Below, piece after piece: positions 28,677 to 37,643 of a DNA stretch of 64,000 nucleotides (positions are counted from its first letter, which is position 1; each line of letters starts with the position of its first letter). Where the stretch lies: assembly GCF_030499575.1 (NCBI RefSeq), contig NZ_JASTLC010000001.1, forward strand, positions 3,248,001 through 3,312,000, in the 5' to 3' direction. The notes beneath the pieces are model-generated. The model did not search any database. It had not been told where the DNA came from and saw only the letters and a program-made list of their open reading frames with translations. The stretch comes from Streptomyces sp. DG2A-72. Lineage in GTDB: Bacteria; Actinomycetota; Actinomycetes; Streptomycetales; Streptomycetaceae. Position numbers and translations under genes: made by a program.

Positions 28677-29582
28677 TTACCGTCGTTTCGGAACCGGCAC
28701 CCTCAGCAGATCATGCGCCACGGTCAGCTCCCCCTCGAACCCGGCGGCCCGCGCCTGCCGCTCGAACTCGTCGGGCTCGGTGTACCGCTGGCTGAAGTGG
28801 GTGAGCACCAGATGCCGTACACCCCCCTCCTTCGCCACCCGTGCAGCCTGACCAGCCGTCAAATGGCCGTGTTCTACGGCGAGTTCCTCGTCCTCGTCGA
28901 GGAACGTGGACTCGATGACGAGCATGTCGCAGCCCTCGGCGAGGGCGTACGCCCCGTCGCACAGCCGGGTGTCCATGACGAACGCGAACCGCTGTCCGCG
29001 CCGGACTTCACTGACGTCCTCCAGCGTGACGCCGCCGAGAGCGCCCTCGCGCTGGATGCGGCCCACGTCCGGGCCCTTGATGCCGTGCGCGGCGAGCCGT
29101 TCGGGGAGCATCCGCCGCCCGTCGGGCTCGACGAGACGGTAGCCGTACGACTCGACGGAGTGGGAGAGCTTGCGGGCTTCCAGCGTGTAGGCGGGGGTGG
29201 TGGCGAGCGCCCCGTCGGCGGTCACGGGTGCCTGGGTGAGCTGGACCGTCTCCCGGTAGGCGGTGGCGTACCGCAGCCGGTCGAAGAAACGCCGGCCCGA
29301 CTTCGGGTAGTGGGCGGTGATCTCGTGCGGCACCTGGTCGAGGTTTATGCGCTGGATGACACCGGCGAGGCCCAGGGAGTGATCCCCGTGGAAGTGGGTG
29401 ACGCAGATCCGGTTCAGGTCGTGGGCCGCGGCCCCGGCGCGCAGCATCTGGCGCTGGGTGCCCTCGCCCGGGTCGAACAGGATGCCCTCGCCGTCCCAGC
29501 GGAGCAGATAGCCGTTGTGGTTGCGGTGCCGGGTCGGGACCTGGCTGGCCGTGCCGAGGACCACCAATTCACGTACGGACAC
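28677..29582 (-). CDS. rnz: Ribonuclease Z (tRNA 3' processing)
   Basis: A 301-residue metallo-beta-lactamase-fold endonuclease that trims the 3' ends of tRNA precursors. Zinc ligands lie in [13 protein letters not shown] near residue 62, with further marks [19 protein letters not shown] and [13 protein letters not shown] near residue 215 and LTHFSQRY near residue 265. The start is the GTG at 29582, only six bases after the HIT-gene stop, so both are in one transcript. The length is normal for bacterial RNase Z. Confidence 0.95.
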   Translation of the reverse strand: MSVRELVVLGTASQVPTRHRNHNGYLLRWDGEGILFDPGEGTQRQMLRAGAAAHDLNRICVTHFHGDHSLGLAGVIQRINLDQVPHEITAHYPKSGRRFFDRLRYATAYRETVQLTQAPVTADGALATTPAYTLEARKLSHSVESYGYRLVEPDGRRMLPERLAAHGIKGPDVGRIQREGALGGVTLEDVSEVRRGQRFAFVMDTRLCDGAYALAEGCDMLVIESTFLDEDEELAVEHGHLTAGQAARVAKEGGVRHLVLTHFSQRYTEPDEFERQARAAGFEGELTVAHDLLRVPVPKRR

Positions 29583-29588
29583 GGTGAG

Positions 29589-29942
29589 TTACCCGGGCGG
29601 CCACTGCATGCCGCGACCGCCCATGACATGGGCGTGTGCGTGGAAGACGGTCTGACCGGCGCCGGCTCCCGTGTTGAAGACGATGCGGTAGCTCTCCAGC
29701 TTGTCCTCGTCGGCGACCGCCTTCGTCTCACGCAGTATGTGCGCGGCGAGTTCGGGGGCCTCGGTGGCGAGTTCGGCGGCGTTCGCGTAGTGGGCCTTGG
29801 GGATCACCAGGACGTGAACGGGCGCCTGGGGGTTGATGTCACGGAACGCAACGGTCGTCTCCGTCTCTCGGACGATCGTCGCCGGGATGTGCCCCTCGAC
29901 GATCTTGCAGAACAGACAGTCGTCCTGCGGTTCCCCTGCCAT
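29589..29942 (-). CDS. Histidine-triad (HIT) nucleotide-binding protein
   Basis: A 117-residue HINT-branch protein hydrolysing nucleoside phosphoramidates or similar phosphodiesters. The N-terminal CLFCKIVEGHIPA, the strand DINPQAPVHVLVIPKAHY, and the active-site triad HAHAHVMGG (about residue 101, where HLHLHV is more usual) identify it. The ATG at 29942 has GGAGGG four bases upstream. It is the first gene of the HIT-rnz-deaminase unit. Confidence 0.93.
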   Translation of the reverse strand: MAGEPQDDCLFCKIVEGHIPATIVRETETTVAFRDINPQAPVHVLVIPKAHYANAAELATEAPELAAHILRETKAVADEDKLESYRIVFNTGAGAGQTVFHAHAHVMGGRGMQWPPG

Positions 29943-30003
29943 GGTCCCTCCGGGGTGCGCGGCGGTTTACACGGTGCATCGTATCGTCGTCGGCTGCGGG
30001 TGC

Positions 30004-30062
30004 TTTGTGGCTGGTCGCGCCCACGCGGCGGAGCCGCAAATCGATACAGCCCCGCGCCCCTC
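30004..30062 (-). repeat. Dispersed intergenic repeat, long subtype (copy 5)
   Basis: Reverse-strand copy of the long form in copy 1, starting with GGGGCGCGGGGCTGTATCGAT, then GCGGC-TCC-GCCGC and GCGCGACCAGCCAC. It begins exactly at the tricorn stop codon and runs in the gene's direction. The rest of the gap, 29943-30003, shows no gene. Confidence 0.82.
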
Positions 30063-33000
30063 TACGTCGGCAGAGTCGGCGGTGTTTTTGCCGGGCTGTT
30101 CTCCAGCGCCTCCAACGCCAGCCTCACCGCCTCGTCCAGCTGTACGTCCCTCCCCGCCGCATAGTCCTGCGGTCGCTGCACGACCTCCACATCCGGATCC
30201 ACCCCGTGGTTCTCCACACCCCAGCCGTAATTCTCCAGCCAGAACGCGTACTTGGGCTGAGTGACGAGCGTGCCGTCGACCAACCGATAGCGGTTGTCGA
30301 TGCCGATCACGCCGCCCCACGTACGCGTGCCCACCACCGGCCCGATCCCCAGCGCCTTGATCGCCGCGTTGACGATGTCCCCGTCGGACCCGGAGAACTC
30401 GTTGGCGACGGCGACGACGGGACCGCGGGGGGCGTCCTCGGGATAGCTGTACGGCCGCATGCCGCGCGGCGAGGCCCAGCCGACGATGCGGCGGGCCAGC
30501 TTCTCGACGACCAACTGGGACGTGTGGCCGCCCCGGTTCTCCCGGACGTCGACGACGAGCCCTTCGCGGGCGACTTCCACGCGCAGGTCGCGGTGGATCT
30601 GGGCCCAGCCCGGCGCCTGCATGTCGGGCACGTGGAGGTAGCCGAGACGGCCGCCGGAGCGTTCGTGGACGTAGGCGCGCCGGTCGGCGACCCAGGCGTG
30701 GTAGCGGAGCGGCTCCTCGTCGGCGACGGGGACGACGACGGCGTGCCGGGGCTCGCCGCCGCCGGAGGGCGACACCGTCAGCTCGACCGGCTTGCCCGCC
30801 GTACCGACGAGGAGAGGACCGGGCCCGGTCACCGGGTCGACCGGGACGCCGTTCACCGCCATGATCGCGTCGCCCGCGCGAACCGCCACGCCGGGCGCGG
30901 CGAGCGGGGCACGGGCATCCGGGTCGGACGTCTCGGAGGGCAGGATCCGGTCGATGCGCCAGCTGCCGTCCGGGTGGCGGGAGATGTCCGCGCCGAGCAG
31001 CCCCTGCCGGTCCCCACTGCCGTGGCCGCCGCGCGGCATGACGTACGCGTGGGAGGTGCCCAGCTCGCCGTGCACCTCCCACAGCAGGTCGACGAGGTCG
31101 TCGTGGGTGGCGACGCGGTCGAGGAGGGGGCGGTAGCGGTCGAGGACGCCGTTCCAGTCCGTGCCGCCCAGGTCGGGACGCCAGAAGTTGTCCCGCATGA
31201 TGCGGCCGTTCTCCTCGTACATCTGCCGCCACTCGGCCGCCGGGTCGACGGTCTGGCGGATCCGGCCGAGGTCGACGGTGATGTTGGTGTCGCTCTCGTC
31301 GTCGCCCGCGGCCCGCCGGTCGCTGGGGACGACCTTGAGCCGGCCGTCGGTCCACAGCAGGACCCGCTTGCCGTCGCCGCTGACCCGGAAGTGGTCGGCG
31401 TCGTCCGCGAGATGCTCCACGCGCCGCTGGACGAGGTCGTACCGCTCCAGCTCCGACTTGGGGTCGGGGTCGTCCGGGTTGGCCCGGGTGGCACCCAGCG
31501 CCCCGCGCACCGGGTGGCGCAGCCACAGCACGCCGTCCTTCGCGGCGCGCAGCCCGGAGTAGCGGGCGGCCTCGACCGGGAACGGCACGATCCGGTCGGC
31601 GAGCCCCTCCAGGTCGACGCGGGTGGTCGGGGCGCCCTCGCTGTCCGGGGTCTCGTCCTTGTCCGGCGCGTCGAAGGGGCGGCCGTGCCGCTGCGGGCCG
31701 AACGGGGACGGGGTGGTCGCGGCCAGCGTGATCAGGTGCGGACGGGAGCCGACGACGAAGGCCAGGTCGAAGACGTGCTCGTCGTAGACCGGGTCGAAGG
31801 CGCGCGTCGACAGGAAGGCGAGGTGCTTGCCGTCGAGGGTGAACGCGGGTGCGTAGTCCTGGAAGCGCAGCGGGGTCGCCTCGGTGACCGACAGGTCGGT
31901 GGTGTTGGCGAGCTTGAGATGGCACAGCGGGCGCGGGCCGGGGTGCGACCAGGCCAGCCATGCCGAGTCGGGCGAGAAGACCAGCCCGGAGGCGTCGCCG
32001 TCCTCGCTGCGGTCGACCTCGCGCACCTCACCCGTCTCGCGCTCGACCAGCAGCACACGTCCGTCGTGCGAGGCCACGGCGGCCCTGCTGCCGTCGGGCG
32101 CCATCGCGAGCCCGAGCACGCGGCCCAGCTGCCCGGCGGCGAGCCGGCGCGGAGTCGCCCCCGGAGCCAGACCGGTCGCCGGCGCGAACTCCAGGGCGTC
32201 GTCGCCCTCGGCGTCCGTCACCCACACCACCCACTCCTCGCCCTCCGCGCGGAACGTGCGCGGCAGCCGGGCCCGTACGCCGGGCTCGGCGGCGAGCGCG
32301 CGGGCCGGTCCCGAGCGGTGGGTGACCCAGTGCACGGCGCCGCGCACCGCGACCGCGCTGCCGCGCGCGGTGTGGTCGGGGGACGCCGACCCGAACCAGC
32401 GGGAGGCGTTCACCGGGTACGGCTGCCGGTCGGTGCGCTGCCCCCCGAGCCGGATGTCGAGCCCCCGCGGCTCGGCGCCGTCGAGGTCGTCCAGGATCCA
32501 GAGTTCACCGGCGGAGGAGTACACGACGCGGGTGCCGTCGCCGGAGGCGTGCCGGGCGTAGAAGCCGTCGACAGGAGTGTGCCGCCGTAGATCCGAACCG
32601 TTGCCGAGGGAGGAGTACAACGCCCCGACCCCCTCATGGTCGGACAGGAACGCGATCCGCTCCCCCGCCCACACCGGGTACTCGAGGTTGCCGTCCAGCT
32701 CTTCATGCAGCCGTACGAACTCCCCGTCCCCCTCCCGGTCGATCCACAACTTGCCCGCCGTACCGCCCCGGTACCGCTTCCACCACGCCGCCTCCCGCCC
32801 CATGGGCGAGGAGAGCAGCACCGCGCTCGGGCCGTAGGCGACATGGCCGACCCAGCCGTACGGCAGGACGGTCGACGGTCCGCCGTCGAGCGGGACGGCG
32901 TGGGCCCAGCTGCGGCGGAGGTTGGCCTGGCCGTAGGTCGTGACGGCGAGAACCTGGCCGTCGGGGGTCCAGCCGCGCACCTGGGTGCGTGAACTGCCCC

Positions 33001-33262
33001 AGTGCGTCAGGCGCTTGGCGGGCCCGCCGTCGATGGGGGCGATGTGCACCTCTGGGGCGCCGTCGCGGGTGGAGGTCCACGCCACCGTCGTACCGTCGGG
33101 CGAGATGCGCGGCAGGGTGACCGGCACATTGTCGGCGCTGACCCGCCAGGCCCGGCCGCCGTCGAGAGGCGCGAGCCAGACGTCGTCCTCGGCGGTGAAG
33201 GCGACCAGGTCGCCGTGCAGGTGCGGGAAGCGGAGATACGCGGCGGATGCGGGCTCTGTCAC
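30062..33262 (-). CDS. Tricorn protease homologue (S41 family)
   Basis: A 1066-residue cytoplasmic peptidase of the tricorn type that would degrade peptides released by the proteasome or Clp. The N-terminal ~300 residues form a six-bladed propeller, followed by a second propeller (about 310-660), a C1 helical domain, a PDZ-like domain (about 750-850) and the catalytic C2 domain. The catalytic set is seen as GTSHAYV (His, near residue 735), NEFSGSDGD (nucleophile Ser then Asp, near residue 965) and the Glu in VENHGVDPD near residue 1025. The start is the GTG at 33262. Tricorn homologues are known at this position in Streptomyces. Confidence 0.95.
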   Translation of the reverse strand: MTEPASAAYLRFPHLHGDLVAFTAEDDVWLAPLDGGRAWRVSADNVPVTLPRISPDGTTVAWTSTRDGAPEVHIAPIDGGPAKRLTHWGSSRTQVRGWTPDGQVLAVTTYGQANLRRSWAHAVPLDGGPSTVLPYGWVGHVAYGPSAVLLSSPMGREAAWWKRYRGGTAGKLWIDREGDGEFVRLHEELDGNLEYPVWAGERIAFLSDHEGVGALYSSLGNGSDLRRHTPVDGFYARHASGDGTRVVYSSAGELWILDDLDGAEPRGLDIRLGGQRTDRQPYPVNASRWFGSASPDHTARGSAVAVRGAVHWVTHRSGPARALAAEPGVRARLPRTFRAEGEEWVVWVTDAEGDDALEFAPATGLAPGATPRRLAAGQLGRVLGLAMAPDGSRAAVASHDGRVLLVERETGEVREVDRSEDGDASGLVFSPDSAWLAWSHPGPRPLCHLKLANTTDLSVTEATPLRFQDYAPAFTLDGKHLAFLSTRAFDPVYDEHVFDLAFVVGSRPHLITLAATTPSPFGPQRHGRPFDAPDKDETPDSEGAPTTRVDLEGLADRIVPFPVEAARYSGLRAAKDGVLWLRHPVRGALGATRANPDDPDPKSELERYDLVQRRVEHLADDADHFRVSGDGKRVLLWTDGRLKVVPSDRRAAGDDESDTNITVDLGRIRQTVDPAAEWRQMYEENGRIMRDNFWRPDLGGTDWNGVLDRYRPLLDRVATHDDLVDLLWEVHGELGTSHAYVMPRGGHGSGDRQGLLGADISRHPDGSWRIDRILPSETSDPDARAPLAAPGVAVRAGDAIMAVNGVPVDPVTGPGPLLVGTAGKPVELTVSPSGGGEPRHAVVVPVADEEPLRYHAWVADRRAYVHERSGGRLGYLHVPDMQAPGWAQIHRDLRVEVAREGLVVDVRENRGGHTSQLVVEKLARRIVGWASPRGMRPYSYPEDAPRGPVVAVANEFSGSDGDIVNAAIKALGIGPVVGTRTWGGVIGIDNRYRLVDGTLVTQPKYAFWLENYGWGVENHGVDPDVEVVQRPQDYAAGRDVQLDEAVRLALEALENSPAKTPPTLPT

Positions 33263-33336
33263 CCGATCACCCTATGCAGGCGCGGCGCCGCTGGACAGGC
33301 CTTTGGATCACTTGCCCGGTCTGCGGGGACCACGGC

Positions 33337-33870
33337 TCACTTGCCCTCGGGCCAGCAGTCCGGCTGCTCCTTGCACCACAGGGTCTTCGTCTCGGTGACC
33401 GTGACCGTGGCCCCGGGCTGTTGCGGGTTGTCGACCGGCGGGGTGTTCGCGGCGTCGCAGTCGCCGAGACCCTCGACGTGGAACCACTCCTTGCCGTCGA
33501 TCTTGGCGGTGAGGTCCCCGCGTACGCACTTGCCGTTGACCGCGCGCGTCACCTTGCCGGTGACGGTGATGTCCTGCCCCTGGTCGGTGCGGCCCTGGCA
33601 GTCGACATTGGCGACGGCGTCCTCGGTCGGGCTCGAACTCCCCGGCGTAGAGGCCTTGTTGCCGTCCCCGAAGGACGCCGTGCAGCTGAGCCAGCTCACC
33701 TTCGCGTTCTGCCGTTCCAGTTCCTTGGTGACGGTCTGGTCGGTCGTGTACGCCACCGTCGCCGAACTCAGCCCGGCCGGATCACAGGCGACGGCACCGC
33801 CGACGGCTCCAGCCACGGCAACCACTCTCGCCCCGCGCGGGCGATCCCAAACCCACCGCAATGCCCCCAT
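33337..33870 (-). CDS. Putative lipoprotein with DUF4333-like domain
   Basis: A 177-residue exported protein. A hydrophobic signal (ARVVAVAGAVGGAVAC) is followed by a Cys that could be lipidated, although the lipobox AVAC lacks the usual Leu. The mature part has two similar segments, each with a cysteine (AKVSWLSC and GKCVRG/GLGDC), as in DUF4333 proteins. It ends with a TVTVTETKTLWCKEQPDC tail. The start is the ATG at 33870; an earlier in-frame start at 33927 would place a non-signal sequence first. No function is known. Confidence 0.68.
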   Translation of the reverse strand: MGALRWVWDRPRGARVVAVAGAVGGAVACDPAGLSSATVAYTTDQTVTKELERQNAKVSWLSCTASFGDGNKASTPGSSSPTEDAVANVDCQGRTDQGQDITVTGKVTRAVNGKCVRGDLTAKIDGKEWFHVEGLGDCDAANTPPVDNPQQPGATVTVTETKTLWCKEQPDCWPEGK

Positions 33871-33943
33871 GGGAGGGCAGCCTGCCACTGTCCCGCCCGA
33901 CACGAAAGAGCGCATACGGCCACTCAAGTGCCGCCCGACTGAG

Positions 33944-34000
33944 GCGCCCCAAAGGGGCGCGGGGAACTGCGCGACAAGCCCCCACCGGCCCGCAGGTCAC
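33944..34000 (+). repeat. Dispersed intergenic repeat, short subtype (copy 6)
   Basis: The clearest copy: a perfect GCGCCCC-AAA-GGGGCGC hairpin, then GGGGAACTGCGCGACAAGCC and CCCCACCGGCCCGCAGG. It lies between the putative lipoprotein gene and the 3' end of the VOC gene, inverted relative to both. Confidence 0.87.
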
Positions 34001-34022
34001 CACCGCCCTTCCAGCGGAGCGC

Positions 34023-34415
34023 TCACGTGCGCAGCAGCAACCACTCCTGGAGTTCCACCAGGTTGCCCTCCGGATCCTTGAGGTGGGCGACACGCATACG
34101 GGCGGCCATATGGGTCGGCCCATGCAACAGCGTGGCGCCACGCCCGGCGATCTGCTCGCAGTAGGAGTCCAGGTCATCGACGCGCAGGACGACCAGAGAA
34201 CGGTGACCCGTGGCCGCGTCACCCAGCTCACCCAGCACCTCCGCCATCATCGCCCGGTCCTGGAGCGCGATCCCCGCCGAGCCGGTGGCGGAACTGAACT
34301 TCTCGTACGGACCCTCCGTCGCCCCCGACTGCGGCTTGAGGCCGAGAACCTCGGAGTAGAAGCGGTAGCAGGCGGCGAAGTCGGTGACGAGCAGCCGTAC
34401 TTGGGCGAGTTCCAT
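34023..34415 (-). CDS. VOC-family (glyoxalase-fold) protein
   Basis: A 130-residue metal-dependent VOC protein made of paired beta-alpha-beta units. Typical segments are VRLLVTDFAACYRFYSEVLGL at the start, SLVVLRVDDLDSYCEQI in the middle, and the C-terminal LKDPEGNLVELQEW. The ATG at 34415 has GGGAG six bases upstream. It lies 16 bases downstream of rsmE and may be the last gene of that unit. The substrate is not known. Confidence 0.88.
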   Translation of the reverse strand: MELAQVRLLVTDFAACYRFYSEVLGLKPQSGATEGPYEKFSSATGSAGIALQDRAMMAEVLGELGDAATGHRSLVVLRVDDLDSYCEQIAGRGATLLHGPTHMAARMRVAHLKDPEGNLVELQEWLLLRT

Positions 34416-34431
34416 GACCACTCCCGGGTGT

Positions 34432-35172
34432 TCAGGACCACCGGCCGGTGCGGCCGAGAAGAAGCGCCGCCGCCGCGGTACCGGCGGTGGAGGTACGCAG
34501 CACACTGGGCCCGAGCCGGTACGCCTGCGCACCGGCCTCCGCGAACAGCGTCAACTCCTCGGGAGAGACGCCCCCTTCGGGCCCGACGACCAGCACGATC
34601 TCACCCTGGGCGGGCAGTTCGACACCGGCGAGGGGTTCCGCACCGCTTTCATGCAGTACGGCGGCGAAGTCGGCCTTCGCGAGAAGTGCCGCGACCTGCT
34701 TGGAGGTCGCGGCGTCCGCGACGTCGGGGAAGCGCACCCGGCGGGACTGCTTGCCGGCCTCGCGCGCCGTGGCCCGCCACTTGGCCAGTGCCTTCAGCCC
34801 GCGGTCGCCCTTCCACTGCGTGATGCAGCGGGAGGCGGCCCACGGCACGATCGCGTCCACGCCGACCTCGGTCATCGTCTCGACGGCGAGTTCGCCGCGG
34901 TCGCCCTTGGGGAGGGCCTGGACGATCGTGATGCGGGGTTCGGCCTGCGGCTGCTCGGCCACCGAGTCCAGCCGGACGATGAGGCGGTCCTTGCCCTCGG
35001 TGTCCAGCACCACGCAGTCCGCCCAGCGGCCCGCCCCGTCGGTGAGCACCAGGTCCTCGCCGGGCCGCAGCCGCTTCACCGAGACCGCGTGCCGCCCCTC
35101 GGGGCCGTCGAGGACGTACCGCCCGCCGCTGCCCGCGTCGAAGTGCTCGACCACGAAGACGGGGGCGGTCAT
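34432..35172 (-). CDS. rsmE: 16S rRNA (uracil-1498-N3)-methyltransferase
   Basis: A 246-residue SPOUT methyltransferase that modifies U1498 of 16S rRNA. The N-terminal PUA-like domain (about 1-70) includes GPEGRHAVSVKRLRPGE. The knotted C-terminal domain contains VQALPKGDRGELAVETMTEVGV, IVLVVGPEGGVSPEE near residue 195 (SAM site) and RLGPSVLRTSTAGTAAAA near residue 220. The ATG at 35172 overlaps the stop of the nitronate monooxygenase gene as TGATG, so the two are coupled. In many actinobacteria rsmE follows dnaJ, which is the order here with one gene in between. Confidence 0.95.
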   Translation of the reverse strand: MTAPVFVVEHFDAGSGGRYVLDGPEGRHAVSVKRLRPGEDLVLTDGAGRWADCVVLDTEGKDRLIVRLDSVAEQPQAEPRITIVQALPKGDRGELAVETMTEVGVDAIVPWAASRCITQWKGDRGLKALAKWRATAREAGKQSRRVRFPDVADAATSKQVAALLAKADFAAVLHESGAEPLAGVELPAQGEIVLVVGPEGGVSPEELTLFAEAGAQAYRLGPSVLRTSTAGTAAAALLLGRTGRWS

Positions 35173-36257
35173 CAGGCACCGCCTCCCATGGACGGAGCGG
35201 CCGACAACGCTGTCTTCGCGGCGGCGATCTCGGCGGCCAGCACCTCCACCAGCTGTCCGGCGGGCAGTTCGCGGGCCATCCGGTGGCCCTGTCCCGCCCA
35301 CAGCGCCATGCCCTGCGCGTCGCCCGCCTTGGCCGCCGCCTTGCGCAGCGGCGAGGTGAGGTGGTGGATCTCCGGGTAGGCGGCGGGCGCGTACGGGCCG
35401 TGCTCGCGCAGGAAGCGGTTGACCAGGCCGCGGGCCGGGCGGCCGGAGAACGCCCGCGTCAACTCCGTACGGACGAACAGGGGGTTGGTGAGCGCCTGCT
35501 TGTGCAGGGCGTTGGCGCCGGACTCGGGGGTGGCGAGGAACGCCGTGCCGAGCTGGGCCGCGCCGGCGCCCGCGGCGAGGGCGGCGGCGATCTGGCTGCC
35601 GCGCATGATGCCGCCGGCGGCGACGAGCGGGAGCGACACGGTCTCGCGGACCTGCGCGATCAGCGACAGCAGGCCGATGCCGCCGCCGTCGGTCTCCTGG
35701 ACGTCCCGGTGCGTGCCCTGATGGCCGCCCGCTTCGATGCCCTGCACGATCACCCCGTCGGCACCGGCCCGCTGCACGGCGAGGGCCTCCTCGGCGGTGG
35801 TCGCGGTGACCAGCGTGAAGGTGCCGACGCGGCGCAGCGAGTCCAGCACGTCCCGGCTGGGCACGCCGAAGTGGAACGAGACCACCGGCACCGGGTTGTC
35901 GAGCAGGACGGCGAGCTTGGCGTCGTAGCCGTCGTCGCGACCGCTGTCGGGGTCGCCCAGCTCGGTCTCGTACCAGGTGGCCTCACCGGCGAGCTGATGG
36001 GCGTAGACGTCCACGGCGGCGGCATCGGCGTACTCGGGCTGCGGCATGAACAGGTTCACGCCGAACGGGCGGCTCGTGATCCGCCGCAGCTGTTCGATCT
36101 CCTGGTACATGCCGTCGGCGGTCTTGTACCCGGCGGCCAGAAACCCGAGCCCGCCGGCCTCGGACACGGCGGCAGCGAGATGCGGGACGGAGACTCCGCC
36201 CGCCATGGGGGCCTGCACGATCGGATGAGGGAAGAGATCGGTCAGTGCGGAGGACAT
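35172..36257 (-). CDS. Nitronate monooxygenase (FMN-dependent)
   Basis: A 361-residue FMN enzyme of the 2-nitropropane dioxygenase family, which oxidises toxic propionate-3-nitronate and related nitronates. Family marks are PIVQAPMAGGVSVPHLAAAVSEAGGLGFL at the start, the IVQGIEAGGHQG segment with the catalytic His near residue 180, SLPLVAAGGI and AAGAGAAQLGTAFLATPES near residue 230. The ATG at 36257 is clear; no strong ribosome site. It lies about 250 bases downstream of dnaJ, after a hairpin-rich stretch, and is coupled to rsmE. Confidence 0.93.
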   Translation of the reverse strand: MSSALTDLFPHPIVQAPMAGGVSVPHLAAAVSEAGGLGFLAAGYKTADGMYQEIEQLRRITSRPFGVNLFMPQPEYADAAAVDVYAHQLAGEATWYETELGDPDSGRDDGYDAKLAVLLDNPVPVVSFHFGVPSRDVLDSLRRVGTFTLVTATTAEEALAVQRAGADGVIVQGIEAGGHQGTHRDVQETDGGGIGLLSLIAQVRETVSLPLVAAGGIMRGSQIAAALAAGAGAAQLGTAFLATPESGANALHKQALTNPLFVRTELTRAFSGRPARGLVNRFLREHGPYAPAAYPEIHHLTSPLRKAAAKAGDAQGMALWAGQGHRMARELPAGQLVEVLAAEIAAAKTALSAAPSMGGGA

Positions 36258-36333
36258 GACGGCATGTTGTCACGTCCTCCGAACAAGTCCGAATCCGGCC
36301 TTCCCTCTGGCATAGGCCAACGGCATGCCAGGG

Positions 36334-36390
36334 CTAACGCCCGCTGAAGGCATCCTTCAACCGCGAGAACAACCCCTGCTACCCCGACTG
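36334..36390 (-). repeat. Duplicated 3' tail of dnaJ
   Basis: Fifty-seven bases closely matching the end of dnaJ (36504-36560), with nine differences by my count. It reads [25 protein letters not shown] against [18 protein letters not shown] in dnaJ. It sits 113 bases beyond the dnaJ stop, in the same orientation. It is either a relic of a lost second dnaJ end or a partial tandem duplication. Confidence 0.8.
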
Positions 36391-36397
36391 GCTGTGT

Positions 36398-36454
36398 CTG
36401 CCCGGGGGACGCTGCGTCCGATAGCCGCTGCGCGGCGGGCCGGACCCCCGGCAG
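36398..36454. terminator. Hairpin downstream of dnaJ
   Basis: CTGCCCGGGGG (36398-36408) pairs with CCCCCGGCAG (36445-36454) with one bulged base. An outer pairing of GGCTGTGTCTGC with GCAGACAGCC (36475-36484) can replace part of it. No T-run follows. Probable transcription end or RNA-stabilising structure for the hrcA-dnaJ operon. Confidence 0.5.
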
Positions 36455-36503
36455 GCCTCCGGCCACCTACGCCAGCAGACAGCCAAGCTCCTCCCAGGCG
36501 ACG

Positions 36504-37643
36504 TCAACGCCCGTTGAAGGCATCCTTCAGCCGAGAAAACAGCCCCTGCTGCCCCGGCTGGAACTGCCCCGTGGGCCGCTCCTCGCCGCGCAGCTTGGCC
36601 AGTTCGCGGAGTAGGCGTTCCTGTTCGGGGTCGAGCTTGGTCGGGGTCTGGACCTCGACGTGGACGATCAGGTCGCCCCGGCCGCCGCCGCGCAGATGCG
36701 TGACGCCCCGGCCGTGCAGCGGGATCGACTGGCCGGACTGGGTGCCGGGCCGGATGTCGACCTCCTCCAGGCCGTCCAGCGTCTCCAGCGGGACCTTGGT
36801 ACCGAGGGACGCCGCGGTCATCGGGAGCGTGACCGTGCAGTGCAGATCGTCGCCGCGCCGCTGGAACTGCGAGTGCGGCAGCTCGTGGATCTCGACGTAC
36901 AGGTCACCGGCGGGGCCGCCGCCGGGGCCGACCTCGCCCTCGCCCGCGAGCTGGATGCGGGTGCCGTTGTCGACACCGGCGGGGATCTTGACCGTGAGCG
37001 TACGGCGGGACCGTACGCGCCCGTCGCCGGCGCACTCCGGGCACGGCGTGGGGACCACGGTCCCGAAGCCCTGGCACTGCGGGCACGGACGCGAGGTCAT
37101 GACCTGGCCCAGGAAGGACCGCGTCACCTGAGACACCTCACCGCGACCGCGGCACATGTCACACGTCTGCGCGGAGGTCCCCGGCGCCGCGCCCTCACCA
37201 CTACAGGTGGTGCAGACGATCGCCGTGTCGACCTGGATGTCCTTGGTCGTGCCGAAGGCCGCCTCGTCCAGCTCGACGTCCAGCCGGATCATCGCGTCCT
37301 GGCCGCGCCGCGTACGCGACCGCGGGCCGCGCTGGGACGCCGTACCGAAGAACGCGTCCATGATGTCCGAGAAGTTCCCGAAGCCGCCCGCGCCGAAGCC
37401 GCCCGCGCCACCGGCGCCGCCGGCCTGGGACAGCGGGTCGCCGCCGAGGTCGTAGACCTGCTTCTTCTGCGGGTCCGACAGCACCTCGTAAGCGGCGTTG
37501 ATCTCCTTGAACCGCTCCTGGGTCTTCGGATCCGGATTGACGTCCGGGTGCAGCTCGCGTGCGAGCCGCCGGAAGGCCTTCTTGATCTCTTCCTGCGACG
37601 CGTCGCGGCGCACGCCGAGAACGGCGTAGTAGTCCGTGGCCAC
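36504..37643 (-). CDS. dnaJ: Chaperone DnaJ
   Basis: A 379-residue DnaJ with J-domain (about 1-70, HPDVN near residue 33), a short G/F-rich region ([15 protein letters not shown], about 75-95), a zinc-finger domain with four CxxCxGxG-type repeats ([32 protein letters not shown], about 145-215) and a C-terminal substrate domain. The start is a GTG immediately after the hrcA stop. It works with DnaK and GrpE. This is the hrcA-linked copy, often called DnaJ2 in Streptomyces, whose other copy lies in the dnaK operon. Confidence 0.97.
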   Translation of the reverse strand: MATDYYAVLGVRRDASQEEIKKAFRRLARELHPDVNPDPKTQERFKEINAAYEVLSDPQKKQVYDLGGDPLSQAGGAGGAGGFGAGGFGNFSDIMDAFFGTASQRGPRSRTRRGQDAMIRLDVELDEAAFGTTKDIQVDTAIVCTTCSGEGAAPGTSAQTCDMCRGRGEVSQVTRSFLGQVMTSRPCPQCQGFGTVVPTPCPECAGDGRVRSRRTLTVKIPAGVDNGTRIQLAGEGEVGPGGGPAGDLYVEIHELPHSQFQRRGDDLHCTVTLPMTAASLGTKVPLETLDGLEEVDIRPGTQSGQSIPLHGRGVTHLRGGGRGDLIVHVEVQTPTKLDPEQERLLRELAKLRGEERPTGQFQPGQQGLFSRLKDAFNGR

